Below are positions 8,130-15,657 of a stretch of 28,927 nucleotides of DNA, piece by piece (within the stretch, counting starts at the first letter, position 1; every line of letters begins with the position of its first letter). Location of the stretch: NCBI GenBank assembly GCA_947593895.1, contig CANQDY010000002.1, forward strand, positions 1 to 28,927. The letters run 5' to 3'. Under the pieces are notes generated by a model. The model saw only the letters and a list, made by a program, of their open reading frames with translations. It was not told the DNA's origin and did not search any database. Source of the DNA: an uncultured Bacilli bacterium (GTDB lineage: Bacteria > Bacillota_I > Bacilli_A > RFN20 > CAG-449). A program made the translations under genes and the position numbers.

Positions 8130-9959
8130 TTAATTCCCTTCTTTACTTTCATCTACTAAATTTAAGTTATTACGATTTTTTAATTCCTTAATAATCCTAT
8201 CATAATATTTTTCATCGATAATATAAAATTTAACTTGTACCACCCAATTACCGATAAGACAAATTATTGGAAATACTGTAGATAGTACTCTTAAACTAAT
8301 TCTTTCTTTCAATGTTGAAACATCTTTAAAGCATACATTACCAATATTGTAACGAATCTTATCTCCATTTTCATTTATATGTGAACCAATAATCGATAAT
8401 GAATAATTTTTTGTGGGTTCTAATTTATCTATGTCCACATCTATTATCTGACCAATATTTTTATTATTTTCAATAAGATACATCTTTGAACAAGTAATTA
8501 TATACTCTGCTTCAAGTTTATAATTTGATAAAATATCATCTTCTACTAAAAGAAGATCAATTTCTTTGATACGTTGGTCGAACATCTCTTCATCATCTAT
8601 TGAACTCAACTCTATTGAATACTCTTTGATTTTACTTAGATAATATTGTTGTATTTCAAATTTCGACATAGATTTATAATCACTGATTTTATTAAAATAA
8701 GACTTTTGAACTTCAATCATCGAAATGTTTTGACTCAATGTAAACACTCCAGAAATAATTAAAATTAAGCTTGTTAAGCCATATTTTATCGCAGTAGAAA
8801 ATTTGACAACAAATGGTCTTACTGTTGAGATAATTGCCTCATCTCTTTCTCCAGTTATATACTCATTATATTCAACACAATTAGTAATTTGAATTACCGA
8901 AATTAAATATATAAGACTATTTCCTGAGTATATAAATAATCCAGATATACTAACTGTGAATAAGTTAAATGGTAAAAAATTTACCCAACCAAGAAGTAAG
9001 AACAAACTATATCCAATAACTGAACAAATAACTGCTAAGGTTAAAATTTTATTTCTTGTCATCACTTTAGATAAACTTGGGAAAATAAATTGACAGAGGG
9101 TTGAAAAAATAGCAAATCCTACTAAAACAATAACAATATCACCATTGTATCCAATTTCAATGTAGTAAATATTATATAGTAGTGATACAAATAAACCATT
9201 ACCAATTACATATAAACCCATAGCTAATGCTGAATACAACAATTGTTTATTACTAAAAATAGTTTTTATCATTGTTTTGAAATTTACTGTCGTTCTACTA
9301 CTTATATCAACAGTCGGTCTTTCTTTAACCAAAAAGGCCGTTAATCCTTGAGTAAAAATAATTGCCACAGCAGAAACAACACTAAGAATAGAATACGATT
9401 CTAGAATATTTCCTGTTTGAAAAATGGTAATTAATCCTTGAATCAAGCCTCCACCGACACCAGCAAAAAATAAGGTTAATGTTGAAACTAAATTACGATC
9501 TTTAGTTTCACTTGAAAGTGAAGGAAGTAAGGCCCAATAACTAATATCATTAATTGTATAAGCTGTTTCCCATAATAAATTCATCACAATGATATATGCA
9601 ACAAACGACCATCCCTCTAAATTTGTATTAAATAAAAATACAGTTAACATTCCCGTCAGTATTGCACCAATAAAAATCCATGGACGATATTTACCTAACT
9701 TAAAATGGCACTTTTGAATAATTAAACCCATTATTGGATCAGTTATTGCATCCCAAATTCTTCCTAAAACCCCAATAAATAAAGAAATAATAAAATATTG
9801 TTGAACACTTAATCTAAATCCAAACTGAATATATGTCAATAAATATGAAACAACTAAAGAATAAACCATATCATGGCCTACTGCTCCAAAGGAAAAGAAC
9901 CATTTATTTTTCCTAAATGTCTTATTATATCCGATTTGATTTTCTTTAACATTTTTCAT
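8130..9959 (-). CDS. GPH-family (MelB-like) sugar:cation symporter with a large insert before the last helix
   Basis: Twelve-helix MFS carriers of the glycoside-pentoside-hexuronide family import sugars with Na+ or H+. Here the signatures are clear: GRIWDAITDPIMG with Asp 70 and Asp 74 at the MelB cation-site positions, GKYRPWIFIG after helix 3, DISYWALLPSLSSETKDRN near 138-156, and ITNCVEYNEYITGERDEAI near 358-376. The usual length is about 450-500 aa, but this protein has 609. The excess lies at about 411-555, between helices 11 and 12. That stretch is hydrophilic with helical, acidic segments and then beta-rich sequence (YSLSIIGSHIN). The final helix is at about 556-577, followed by a short basic tail. 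It begins 5 bp after the aldolase-like gene. The substrate is unknown. Confidence 0.88.
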   Translation of the reverse strand: MKNVKENQIGYNKTFRKNKWFFSFGAVGHDMVYSLVVSYLLTYIQFGFRLSVQQYFIISLFIGVLGRIWDAITDPIMGLIIQKCHFKLGKYRPWIFIGAILTGMLTVFLFNTNLEGWSFVAYIIVMNLLWETAYTINDISYWALLPSLSSETKDRNLVSTLTLFFAGVGGGLIQGLITIFQTGNILESYSILSVVSAVAIIFTQGLTAFLVKERPTVDISSRTTVNFKTMIKTIFSNKQLLYSALAMGLYVIGNGLFVSLLYNIYYIEIGYNGDIVIVLVGFAIFSTLCQFIFPSLSKVMTRNKILTLAVICSVIGYSLFLLLGWVNFLPFNLFTVSISGLFIYSGNSLIYLISVIQITNCVEYNEYITGERDEAIISTVRPFVVKFSTAIKYGLTSLILIISGVFTLSQNISMIEVQKSYFNKISDYKSMSKFEIQQYYLSKIKEYSIELSSIDDEEMFDQRIKEIDLLLVEDDILSNYKLEAEYIITCSKMYLIENNKNIGQIIDVDIDKLEPTKNYSLSIIGSHINENGDKIRYNIGNVCFKDVSTLKERISLRVLSTVFPIICLIGNWVVQVKFYIIDEKYYDRIIKELKNRNNLNLVDESKEGN

Positions 9960-9964
9960 ATTTT

Positions 9965-10990
9965 TTATTTTCTTATCTTTTCAATTATTTTAATCAATTT
10001 ATCAATATCATCTTTTGATGTTAAATAATTAGTAACAAAACGAATTATCGCTTGATTATTATAATAGCCAAAACTTTCACAGTTAACTTCTTTCTTAATT
10101 ATTTTTTCCTCATCTTTACTAAACAAAGCAAAAACTTGATTGGTATTTGACTCAATATACATATTAACATGATTTTCTTTTAATTTCTTAGTAAGATAAT
10201 ATGCTATATCATTTTCTTTTTTGGCAATTTCAAAAAACAAATTATCTTTAAATAAAACCTCAAATTGAATTCCGGTTACAAAACTCTTCGCATACATTCC
10301 ACCTAAATTTTTCATTGAATAACGAAACTCTTTATTTAGTAATGGATTATTAATTACTAATGCTTCTCCAAGAAGCGCACCATTTTTTGTACCACCAATA
10401 TAAAACGCATCAGATAATCTAGCAAAATCTTTTAATGTCAAATCATTATCTTTACTTGTTAAAGCAGAACCAAGTCTAGCACCATCAATAAATAAAAATA
10501 GATTTTCTTTTTTACAAACTAAAAAAATATCTTCCAATTCTTTTTTAGAATAAATTGTTCCATATTCTGTAGGATTAGAAATATATACCATCTTTGGCTT
10601 GACCATATGTTCATCTTTATGCATTTTTAGTATTTCCAAAATATCTTCAGTACGAATCTTTGCTAAATGATTTTTTACTGTTAAAACTTTATGTCCAGTT
10701 TGTTCGATTGCACCTGTTTCATGAACATTAATATGTCCAGTATCCACAGCAATTACTGCTTCGAATGTTTTTAAAACATGACCAATAAAAACTTTATTAG
10801 TAATTGTTCCACCGGTTAAAAAGTGAACGTCGCTATTAGAAGAGTCCAATAAAGATAAAATTTTTCTTTTTGCTTCAAAGCAATGCTTATCTAATCCGTA
10901 TCCATTATTAATCTCATTAGATAAATACAATAATCGTTCTAAGATTTTAGGATGAGCAATATAACTATAGTCATTTCTTAATTCAATCAT
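9965..10990 (-). CDS. Threonine-aldolase-like PLP-dependent enzyme (beta-eliminating lyase fold)
   Basis: Low-specificity L-threonine aldolases split threonine or allo-threonine into glycine and acetaldehyde. The 341-aa length is typical. The sequence shows HFLTGGTITNK (PLP phosphate loop), AVDTGHINVHETGA with His 86/90, VYISNPTEYGTIYSKKEL, FLFIDGARLGSAL with Asp 169 and Arg 172, and the Schiff-base lysine in YIGGTKNGALLGEAL (Lys 202). An AAAGGA ribosome site precedes the ATG, which is 11 bp after the protease gene. Other aldolase-fold enzymes such as phenylserine aldolases share these motifs, so substrate choice is uncertain; the fold assignment is secure. Confidence 0.88.
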   Translation of the reverse strand: MIELRNDYSYIAHPKILERLLYLSNEINNGYGLDKHCFEAKRKILSLLDSSNSDVHFLTGGTITNKVFIGHVLKTFEAVIAVDTGHINVHETGAIEQTGHKVLTVKNHLAKIRTEDILEILKMHKDEHMVKPKMVYISNPTEYGTIYSKKELEDIFLVCKKENLFLFIDGARLGSALTSKDNDLTLKDFARLSDAFYIGGTKNGALLGEALVINNPLLNKEFRYSMKNLGGMYAKSFVTGIQFEVLFKDNLFFEIAKKENDIAYYLTKKLKENHVNMYIESNTNQVFALFSKDEEKIIKKEVNCESFGYYNNQAIIRFVTNYLTSKDDIDKLIKIIEKIRK

Positions 10991-11001
10991 AATTGTCCTT
11001 T

Positions 11002-12168
11002 CTAGATACTATAGACATATTGAGTTAAACTTATGTCAATATTAATTTCATTGCCAGTCAAATAAAAATAACTTTGTTGAAAAAAACCACCGGTTGTAAT
11101 TCTTGAAATTCCCTCAAACACAAAACTAATAGTATCTAATGACTTTAAATCATATATAATTTTTTCCGCAGTTTGATAGGAATCTATCTCAACTCCATTG
11201 ATTTTTTTGACTCGATAAAATGAATCAGATTTATTTGCTAAAAAATTAGCATAGCTTAACACATTTGCTTTTTCTGCATCAGAATTAACCTTATTTTCCT
11301 TTACATATACAACATCGACTTGTGAATTTAAACTACTATCAGTAAATACGGCTGACTGACTAAAACTCATTCCTAAGTTATTTTCACCTTCAACATAACC
11401 TAAATTGTTAACGTTAGAATATGTATTTATAATTGATTCAACACATTTTTTTACTGTATTTCCCGGAATAGCAAAATTTAACCCTTCATAATCACTATAT
11501 CCAGAATTTACAATTCCAATTAAAATCCCTTGATTTGTAAAAAGCGCACCACCTGAGTTTCCCGAATTAATCGCAGCATCAGTTTGAAATAATTCCATAT
11601 AGCCAATATCGTTTAAATAAACTTCTCTTTGGGTTGCGGAAATTATTCCATGAGTAACTGATCCGCCTAGTATTCCTAATGGATTACCAATTGCAATAAC
11701 TTCTTGTCCTACTTTAACATTAGTTGAATCATTAATAAAACTCGCACATGAAATTTCCTTATCACAAGTAAAATTTAAAATAGCAACATCATTTTTTAAT
11801 GAAGTACCAATTAATGTTGCTGAATAATTAGAATTATTTGTTTCATCAAAATAAACTGAAATGCCAAAAGTTTTAGCGTTTTCAATAACATGGTGATTAG
11901 TTACAACATAATAATTTGTCTCAGATTTAGCTACAATTACACCAGATCCCGCACTAATAAAATTATTTCCATAAGCATACACATCAACTACGCTAGGTTT
12001 TACCCTACTAATCACATCAACAAGAGATGTTGAGTTATATGTATCATCAACATTCATTACCACTACTTCTTTTTTTGTTTCAGTTGTATTCGTTTTATTT
12101 GAACAATCACAAAGAGAAACTGAAATTAAAAGTAAACCAATAAGTTTTAGTCCAATTTGTATTTTCAT
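11002..12168 (-). CDS. HtrA/DegP-like trypsin-fold serine protease, membrane- or lipid-anchored
   Basis: This is an extracytoplasmic quality-control type protease. The N-terminus has a signal peptide (IGLKLIGLLLISVSLC) ending in Cys 20 and Cys 22; VSLC is a loose lipobox, so it may be a lipoprotein. The protease domain (about 50-250) carries the full triad: His 93 in TNHHVI, Asp 127 in KNDVAIL and Ser 205 in GNSGGAL, with the IGNPLG loop. The C-terminal part (about 255-388) resembles one PDZ domain (VKKINGVEIDSYQTAEKI) with an inserted loop. It is first in a run with the aldolase-like enzyme, GPH symporter and aminopeptidase. The start has a GAGAGGG ribosome site. It ends on TAG. Confidence 0.9.
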   Translation of the reverse strand: MKIQIGLKLIGLLLISVSLCDCSNKTNTTETKKEVVVMNVDDTYNSTSLVDVISRVKPSVVDVYAYGNNFISAGSGVIVAKSETNYYVVTNHHVIENAKTFGISVYFDETNNSNYSATLIGTSLKNDVAILNFTCDKEISCASFINDSTNVKVGQEVIAIGNPLGILGGSVTHGIISATQREVYLNDIGYMELFQTDAAINSGNSGGALFTNQGILIGIVNSGYSDYEGLNFAIPGNTVKKCVESIINTYSNVNNLGYVEGENNLGMSFSQSAVFTDSSLNSQVDVVYVKENKVNSDAEKANVLSYANFLANKSDSFYRVKKINGVEIDSYQTAEKIIYDLKSLDTISFVFEGISRITTGGFFQQSYFYLTGNEINIDISLTQYVYSI

Positions 12169-12215
12169 TTCTTTCCCTCTCTCATATATTTTATATTTTA
12201 TTTATGTTATAAATA

Positions 12216-12244
12216 ATAATACAATAAATATAAAACCAAAACAA
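12216..12244 (-). promoter_or_regulatory. Probable promoter of the HtrA-led operon
   Basis: The minus strand reads TTGTTT at 12239-12244, a 17-bp spacer, and TATTAT at 12216-12221. The predicted start near 12209 gives a leader of about 40 nt ending in the GAGAGGG ribosome site. The surrounding DNA is extremely AT-rich, so other -10-like sequences exist, for example a TATAAT further upstream without a good -35. Confidence 0.45.
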
Positions 12245-12396
12245 ATTATTAAAACTTAATTATACATATTTTTATTGACTAGAAATTGTATTTTAAAATA
12301 TCATCACAAAAATAGTACTTAATAGATAGTAAAAAGTTACAAAGGCGAAAGAACTTAAGAAAAATATCAATGTAAAGATGTCTATTCATAAATAAA

Positions 12397-12415
12397 TGTA
12401 ATTAATTTAATTACA
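12397..12415. repeat. Inverted repeat in the 384-bp spacer 12169-12552
   Basis: TGTAATTAA and TTAATTACA are perfect 9-bp arms separated by 1 bp. The spacer otherwise holds the HtrA-operon promoter on its left and the terminator of the 68-aa gene on its right. I see no further gene or structured RNA in it. The repeat could be a regulator site, or chance in AT-rich DNA. Confidence 0.35.
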
Positions 12416-12460
12416 ATCAAGTAATAAGTATTAATAATATAATAAAGTAATTATTTTTTT

Positions 12461-12524
12461 CATAATAAAAAGCTATAAGAAATAGTTTTGTAGAATTTTT
12501 ACTTTTATTCTATTTCTTACAGCT
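12461..12524 (-). terminator. Rho-independent terminator of the 68-aa gene
   Basis: On the minus strand, AGCTGTAAGAAATAG (12524-12510) pairs with CTATTTCTTATAGCT (12485-12471) over 15 bp with one G-U pair, around a 24-nt loop. TTTTATTATG follows. The hairpin starts 28 nt after the TAG stop. The plus-strand reading has an A-C mismatch at the wobble position, which favours minus-strand use. Confidence 0.7.
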
Positions 12525-12552
12525 ATTTTTGTTTGAATTAATTCAATTATAA

Positions 12553-12759
12553 CTAAGCCATTAATTGTTTAATACTAAATTGATTGTAGTAATCAACTAC
12601 ATATGTATCTTGATACATATCATTGATAATTTCCTCAACTTGAAGATTATGTTGATAACATAATTGATCAATGTAATTGATTGCTTGATCATTTGAATCA
12701 AATTTTTTTTCTGGTATATATTTTGAATTAATTCTTCCACTTACAACGTATTTATTCAT
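12553..12759 (-). CDS. Small 68-aa protein of unknown function under operator control
   Basis: I do not recognise this protein. It is soluble and acidic, with no signal or membrane segment. It begins MNKYVVSGRINSKYIPEKKF and has a helix-like DSNDQAINYIDQLCYQHN followed by an Ile/Tyr-rich end. That pattern resembles a compact alpha/beta domain. It is real on expression signals: an AGGAGG site 10 nt before the ATG, a plausible promoter at 12791-12819, three operator-like sites, and a terminator 28 nt after the stop. It stands alone as a monocistronic gene divergent from the methyltransferase-like gene at 12957. Confidence 0.7.
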   Translation of the reverse strand: MNKYVVSGRINSKYIPEKKFDSNDQAINYIDQLCYQHNLQVEEIINDMYQDTYVVDYYNQFSIKQLMA

Positions 12760-12776
12760 TTTGCTTCAGCCTCCTT

Positions 12777-12789
12777 ATAACGCTTTCGC
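12777..12789 (-). promoter_or_regulatory. LacI/CcpA-type operator half-match A, at the transcription start
   Basis: The minus strand reads GCGAAAGCGTTAT. It shares the GAAAnCGnTT core with sites B and C. It overlaps the predicted +1 region of the 68-aa gene, where bound protein would block initiation. It lacks the full cre consensus, so alone it would be weak. Confidence 0.4.
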
Positions 12790-12790
12790 A

Positions 12791-12819
12791 CCTATATGTT
12801 ATGTCATTAAAGATGTAAA
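12791..12819 (-). promoter_or_regulatory. Probable promoter of the 68-aa gene
   Basis: The minus strand shows TTTACA at 12814-12819, a 17-bp spacer, and TATAGG at 12791-12796. The start would fall near 12784, with the AGGAGG site at about 12770-12775. The promoter lies between operator sites A and B. Confidence 0.45.
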
Positions 12820-12825
12820 TAAAAT

Positions 12826-12841
12826 ATGAAAGCGTTTATCA
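12826..12841 (+). promoter_or_regulatory. LacI/CcpA-type operator B (imperfect cre)
   Basis: ATGAAAGCGTTTATCA matches the catabolite-responsive-element consensus WTGNAANCGNWNNCW except for one extra base before the final CA. It lies just upstream of the -35 of the 68-aa gene. Its CG centre is 52 bp from that of site A and 21 bp from that of site C. Confidence 0.5.
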
Positions 12842-12846
12842 AAAAC

Positions 12847-12861
12847 ATGAAAACGGTTTCT
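12847..12861 (+). promoter_or_regulatory. cre-like operator C (full consensus match)
   Basis: ATGAAAACGGTTTCT fits every defined position of WTGNAANCGNWNNCW, the CcpA site consensus of Firmicutes. It lies in the spacer between the 68-aa gene and the plus-strand gene at 12957, about 50 bp upstream of the latter's -10. A pathway-specific LacI-family regulator could use the same core. Confidence 0.6.
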
Positions 12862-12898
12862 ATCATTTTTACTTTTATTTGGGCAAAAATAATTATTT

Positions 12899-12904
12899 TA
12901 TAAT
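12899..12904 (+). promoter_or_regulatory. -10 element for the plus-strand gene at 12957
   Basis: A perfect TATAAT lies about 50 bp before the ATG. No convincing -35 is present at 16-18 bp; TTTGGG at 12878-12883 is too close and poor. That may mean an activator is needed or the promoter is weak. Confidence 0.4.
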
Positions 12905-12956
12905 CTTGTAATTTAAATCAAATAACATACATAGTAAAATAAATTCAGGTAAAAAT

Positions 12957-14063
12957 ATGGAAATTAAACTTAATGCAAATGATGAAAATCAACTAAAAAA
13001 ACTATTTAAGACAAATGAGATTAACTATACTATTTCAAACATGTATAATTATTTTTTCTATAATCTAGCTCGTTCTATAAAAAAGAATGATCTCGAATCA
13101 ATTAAAAACATAAATCATTGTTCTGAAAAATGTGCATATTTTCAATTATTTCTAAATCATTTGGGCATCGATACTTTGGATGATAACTCTTATAATGAAT
13201 TAAAAGATTTTTGTTTTCAAGGTATTAATTGCCTGGATAATCAACAATATCAGAACAATCCTTATTTACAAACTATTCATTTTCATAATCAAAAATTAAA
13301 TGATATTAAATTAGATAACGATTGCTATTTACCTTATGAAAGTTTTCCTTTATTCGATGTTAAAGTTGATGAAGAAAACTATTTTAAAGAAGAATATTCA
13401 CTTGGTTACTTTAAAACAAAATTTCTTTTTCCCGTGGTATCAAAAAATAATGTAATTTGGATGAGCATTATTCCAAATGAGATAGAAACAATGAAGAAAT
13501 CAATAAACGAAGTAAAAGGAAATATTTTAGTCTATGGACTTGGTTTAGGCTATTACCCATTTATGATTAGTTTAAAAGATAATGTCAAAATGATAACCAT
13601 AGTTGAAAAAGATCTAAAAATAATCCGTCTATTTCAAAAATATATTTTACCTCAATTTTCAAATAAAGAAAAAATAAATATCATAAATCAAGATGCATTT
13701 GAATTTGAAAAAAAACACAATCAAGGATATGATTATGCTTTTGTTGATTTATATCATGGTGACGAGGATGGAATTGAAATTTATCTTAAATTTAAAAAAT
13801 TAGAAAAGAATAATTGCATTTATCACTATTGGTTAGAAGATAGTTTAATTAATGTCATCAGAAGAAATTTAATAACTATTTTATACGAAAACTACACTAA
13901 AACAAATTGTAGTTATAACATTGAAGAGTCATTTAATGACCGAATAATTAATCATCTTTATTTACATCTTAAAAATACTACTTTTACTACATACAATCAA
14001 ATTAAAATCTTACTTAGCAAAAATAGTATTACTCAATTAATTAAACAAATTAAAATTATTTAA
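12957..14063 (+). CDS. Uncharacterised Rossmann-fold, SAM-methyltransferase-like protein
   Basis: The 368-aa protein has an N-terminal region of about 180 residues without known motifs, rich in Asn, Tyr and Cys. It is followed by a Rossmann-type domain with methyltransferase features: ILVYGLGLGYYPF (190-202, the motif I glycine loop), IVEKD (acidic residue 217 at the end of strand 2), INQDAFEF (243-250, adenine-loop region), and YDYAFVDLYHG (258-268, strand 4). The set resembles spermidine-synthase or class I methyltransferase folds; no substrate motif identifies the target. The ATG has only a weak AGGT site 6 nt upstream. The gene is divergent from the 68-aa gene with shared operators, and its 3' end overlaps the nitroreductase gene by 8 bp. 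Confidence 0.65.
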   Translation: MEIKLNANDENQLKKLFKTNEINYTISNMYNYFFYNLARSIKKNDLESIKNINHCSEKCAYFQLFLNHLGIDTLDDNSYNELKDFCFQGINCLDNQQYQNNPYLQTIHFHNQKLNDIKLDNDCYLPYESFPLFDVKVDEENYFKEEYSLGYFKTKFLFPVVSKNNVIWMSIIPNEIETMKKSINEVKGNILVYGLGLGYYPFMISLKDNVKMITIVEKDLKIIRLFQKYILPQFSNKEKINIINQDAFEFEKKHNQGYDYAFVDLYHGDEDGIEIYLKFKKLEKNNCIYHYWLEDSLINVIRRNLITILYENYTKTNCSYNIEESFNDRIINHLYLHLKNTTFTTYNQIKILLSKNSITQLIKQIKII

Positions 14064-14562
14064 TATAACAGACCTTGCTTTCATCATACTGATCTCGAGG
14101 TTCTTTTTCTTCATCTGGATATCCTAAATAAACCAATCCCAATGGAATAATATTATCCCCTAAAGATAGAATTTTTTTCACTTGCGCAACTTTATCTGCT
14201 TGAGGGGTTATTCCACACCAAACGCTACCTAAAGAAAAACTTAATGCACCTAATAGAATGTTCTCTATGGCCGCACTGCAATCTTGAATCCAATAATTCT
14301 TAGCTTTATGATACATATTTAACTCATTAGCGCATACAACAATGGCTAGAGGAGCATGATAATGCATTGATTGAAAAGTTAAATAAAACTGATTAAGAAC
14401 ACTGGGATTTTCAATTACATAAAATTCCCATGGTCTGGCATTAACCGCACTAGGAGCAGCCATGGCTAAATGTAGTAACTCTTCAATTATTTTTTCATCG
14501 ATTTTTTGTTCTTTAAATTTTCTAATACTTCTTCTTTTATAAATTGCTTCTTTAATTTCCAT
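14056..14562 (-). CDS. Nitroreductase-family FMN oxidoreductase
   Basis: This 168-aa protein is a compact nitroreductase-fold flavoprotein, a family of NAD(P)H-dependent enzymes reducing nitro compounds, quinones or flavins. Landmarks are the FMN-binding RRSIRKF near residue 10, the MAAPSAVNARPWEFYVI segment at about 33-49, AAIENILLGALSFSLGSVWCGI near 100-121, and the C-terminal IPLGLVYLGYPDEEKEPRDQ. It starts with an AGAGGGA site 21 bp after the EIIC-like gene, so it is probably the last gene of the ychF-ispF-gltX-ABC operon. Its physiological substrate is unknown. Confidence 0.9.
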   Translation of the reverse strand: MEIKEAIYKRRSIRKFKEQKIDEKIIEELLHLAMAAPSAVNARPWEFYVIENPSVLNQFYLTFQSMHYHAPLAIVVCANELNMYHKAKNYWIQDCSAAIENILLGALSFSLGSVWCGITPQADKVAQVKKILSLGDNIIPLGLVYLGYPDEEKEPRDQYDESKVCYIK

Positions 14563-14583
14563 ACACTATCCCTCTTGCTTATA

Positions 14584-15645
14584 TTATACTGTAAGATCGC
14601 CCTTTTTGATGATATTTAATTTTTTAAATATAAAATTAATTAAAAATACTAAAACAATAGGAGCTAATATTTCAAAGAATATAATTATTAAATATGTATT
14701 TACATTATTGCCCATTGATGAAATAGTGCCGATTTGTCCAACTAAACCCGCTGTTCCCATACCAGCACTTGAGCCCATGCATTTGACCTTTAATAAACAA
14801 GTAGAAATTGGGCCTAGAATCATTGAAGCAATAATTGTTGGTAACCAAATTACCGGTTTTTTTAAGATATTTTTAAATTCAAGCATACTAGTTCCAAGTC
14901 CAATAGATAGAACCATTCCAATTTTATTATCAGGAATAGCCTGTATTGCAAAACCAACCATTTGACAACAGCATCCAATTAATGCTGCACCAGAAGCAAT
15001 TTCAAGGCCGGCACCTTCACCGGTAAATACAATTGCACATATAGCGGCGCTTGATATTGGCGCAGTTAGTGCCATTCCCATCAAAGCACTGATAACTATA
15101 CCCATTAAAAATGGTTGATATGTCGTTGCGTTATTAATAACAAATTGTAATCCATATGTTACATAAATTAATGGATAACGAATTAAAAGAATAATTCCAA
15201 GTCCTATTAATACACCAAACAAAGGAATTATTAATATATCAACTGGAGTTTTCTTACGAAAAACCAGTTTAATTAATAATGTAATAAAAATAACAACAAT
15301 ATATATTGTTAATGGATCTCCGATTTTAAATCCATTTGCAACACTGACTCCATTCTTACTAATATTCATCGAAAAATAGCTTGCTAATTGACCAACACCT
15401 GCTATTACAATTGTTTTTAATGCATCAACTTTAAGCATCAAACAAACGCCAATACCAATTCCTGCTCCTGTAATACACTTCAAACAATTTGATACATCAA
15501 CTAACACCTCATTAACAACCTTTACATTAGAAAACAATGTCGCTATTGTTGCAATAATTGTAGAAATAATTAATGTTGCAAATAGTCCATAAGCCATTCC
15601 ATTTAATGAATGGAGAAAAAAATTCCCTACATCCTTTTTTTCCAT
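14584..15645 (-). CDS. PTS_EIIC_2 / PfoR-like membrane protein
   Basis: This is a polytopic membrane protein of about 353 aa with roughly ten hydrophobic segments. Gly/Ala-rich signature stretches such as GAGLEIASGAALIG, QMVGFAIQAI and GSSAGMGTAGLVGQIGT are typical of the EIIC-like family that includes the clostridial regulator PfoR. No EIIA or EIIB domain is attached or nearby, so sugar phosphotransfer is not supported. I chose the ATG at 15645 because AGGTGG lies 8 nt before it. A GTG at 15657 is also in frame but lacks a ribosome site and directly abuts the permease TAG. It is in the operon downstream of the ABC permease. The family's transported substrate is not established. Confidence 0.75.
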   Translation of the reverse strand: MEKKDVGNFFLHSLNGMAYGLFATLIISTIIATIATLFSNVKVVNEVLVDVSNCLKCITGAGIGIGVCLMLKVDALKTIVIAGVGQLASYFSMNISKNGVSVANGFKIGDPLTIYIVVIFITLLIKLVFRKKTPVDILIIPLFGVLIGLGIILLIRYPLIYVTYGLQFVINNATTYQPFLMGIVISALMGMALTAPISSAAICAIVFTGEGAGLEIASGAALIGCCCQMVGFAIQAIPDNKIGMVLSIGLGTSMLEFKNILKKPVIWLPTIIASMILGPISTCLLKVKCMGSSAGMGTAGLVGQIGTISSMGNNVNTYLIIIFFEILAPIVLVFLINFIFKKLNIIKKGDLTV

Positions 15646-15657
15646 AAATACACCCAC

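Noticed and set aside
14606..14965. Plus-strand 119-codon open frame opposite the EIIC-like gene
   Set aside because: It lies wholly inside a well-supported membrane-protein gene, has no ribosome site, and gives a low-complexity translation. Similar shadow frames at 1898-2089, 15980-16216, 16322-16522, 17012-17197, 18731-18964 and 25066-25272 were rejected for the same reason.
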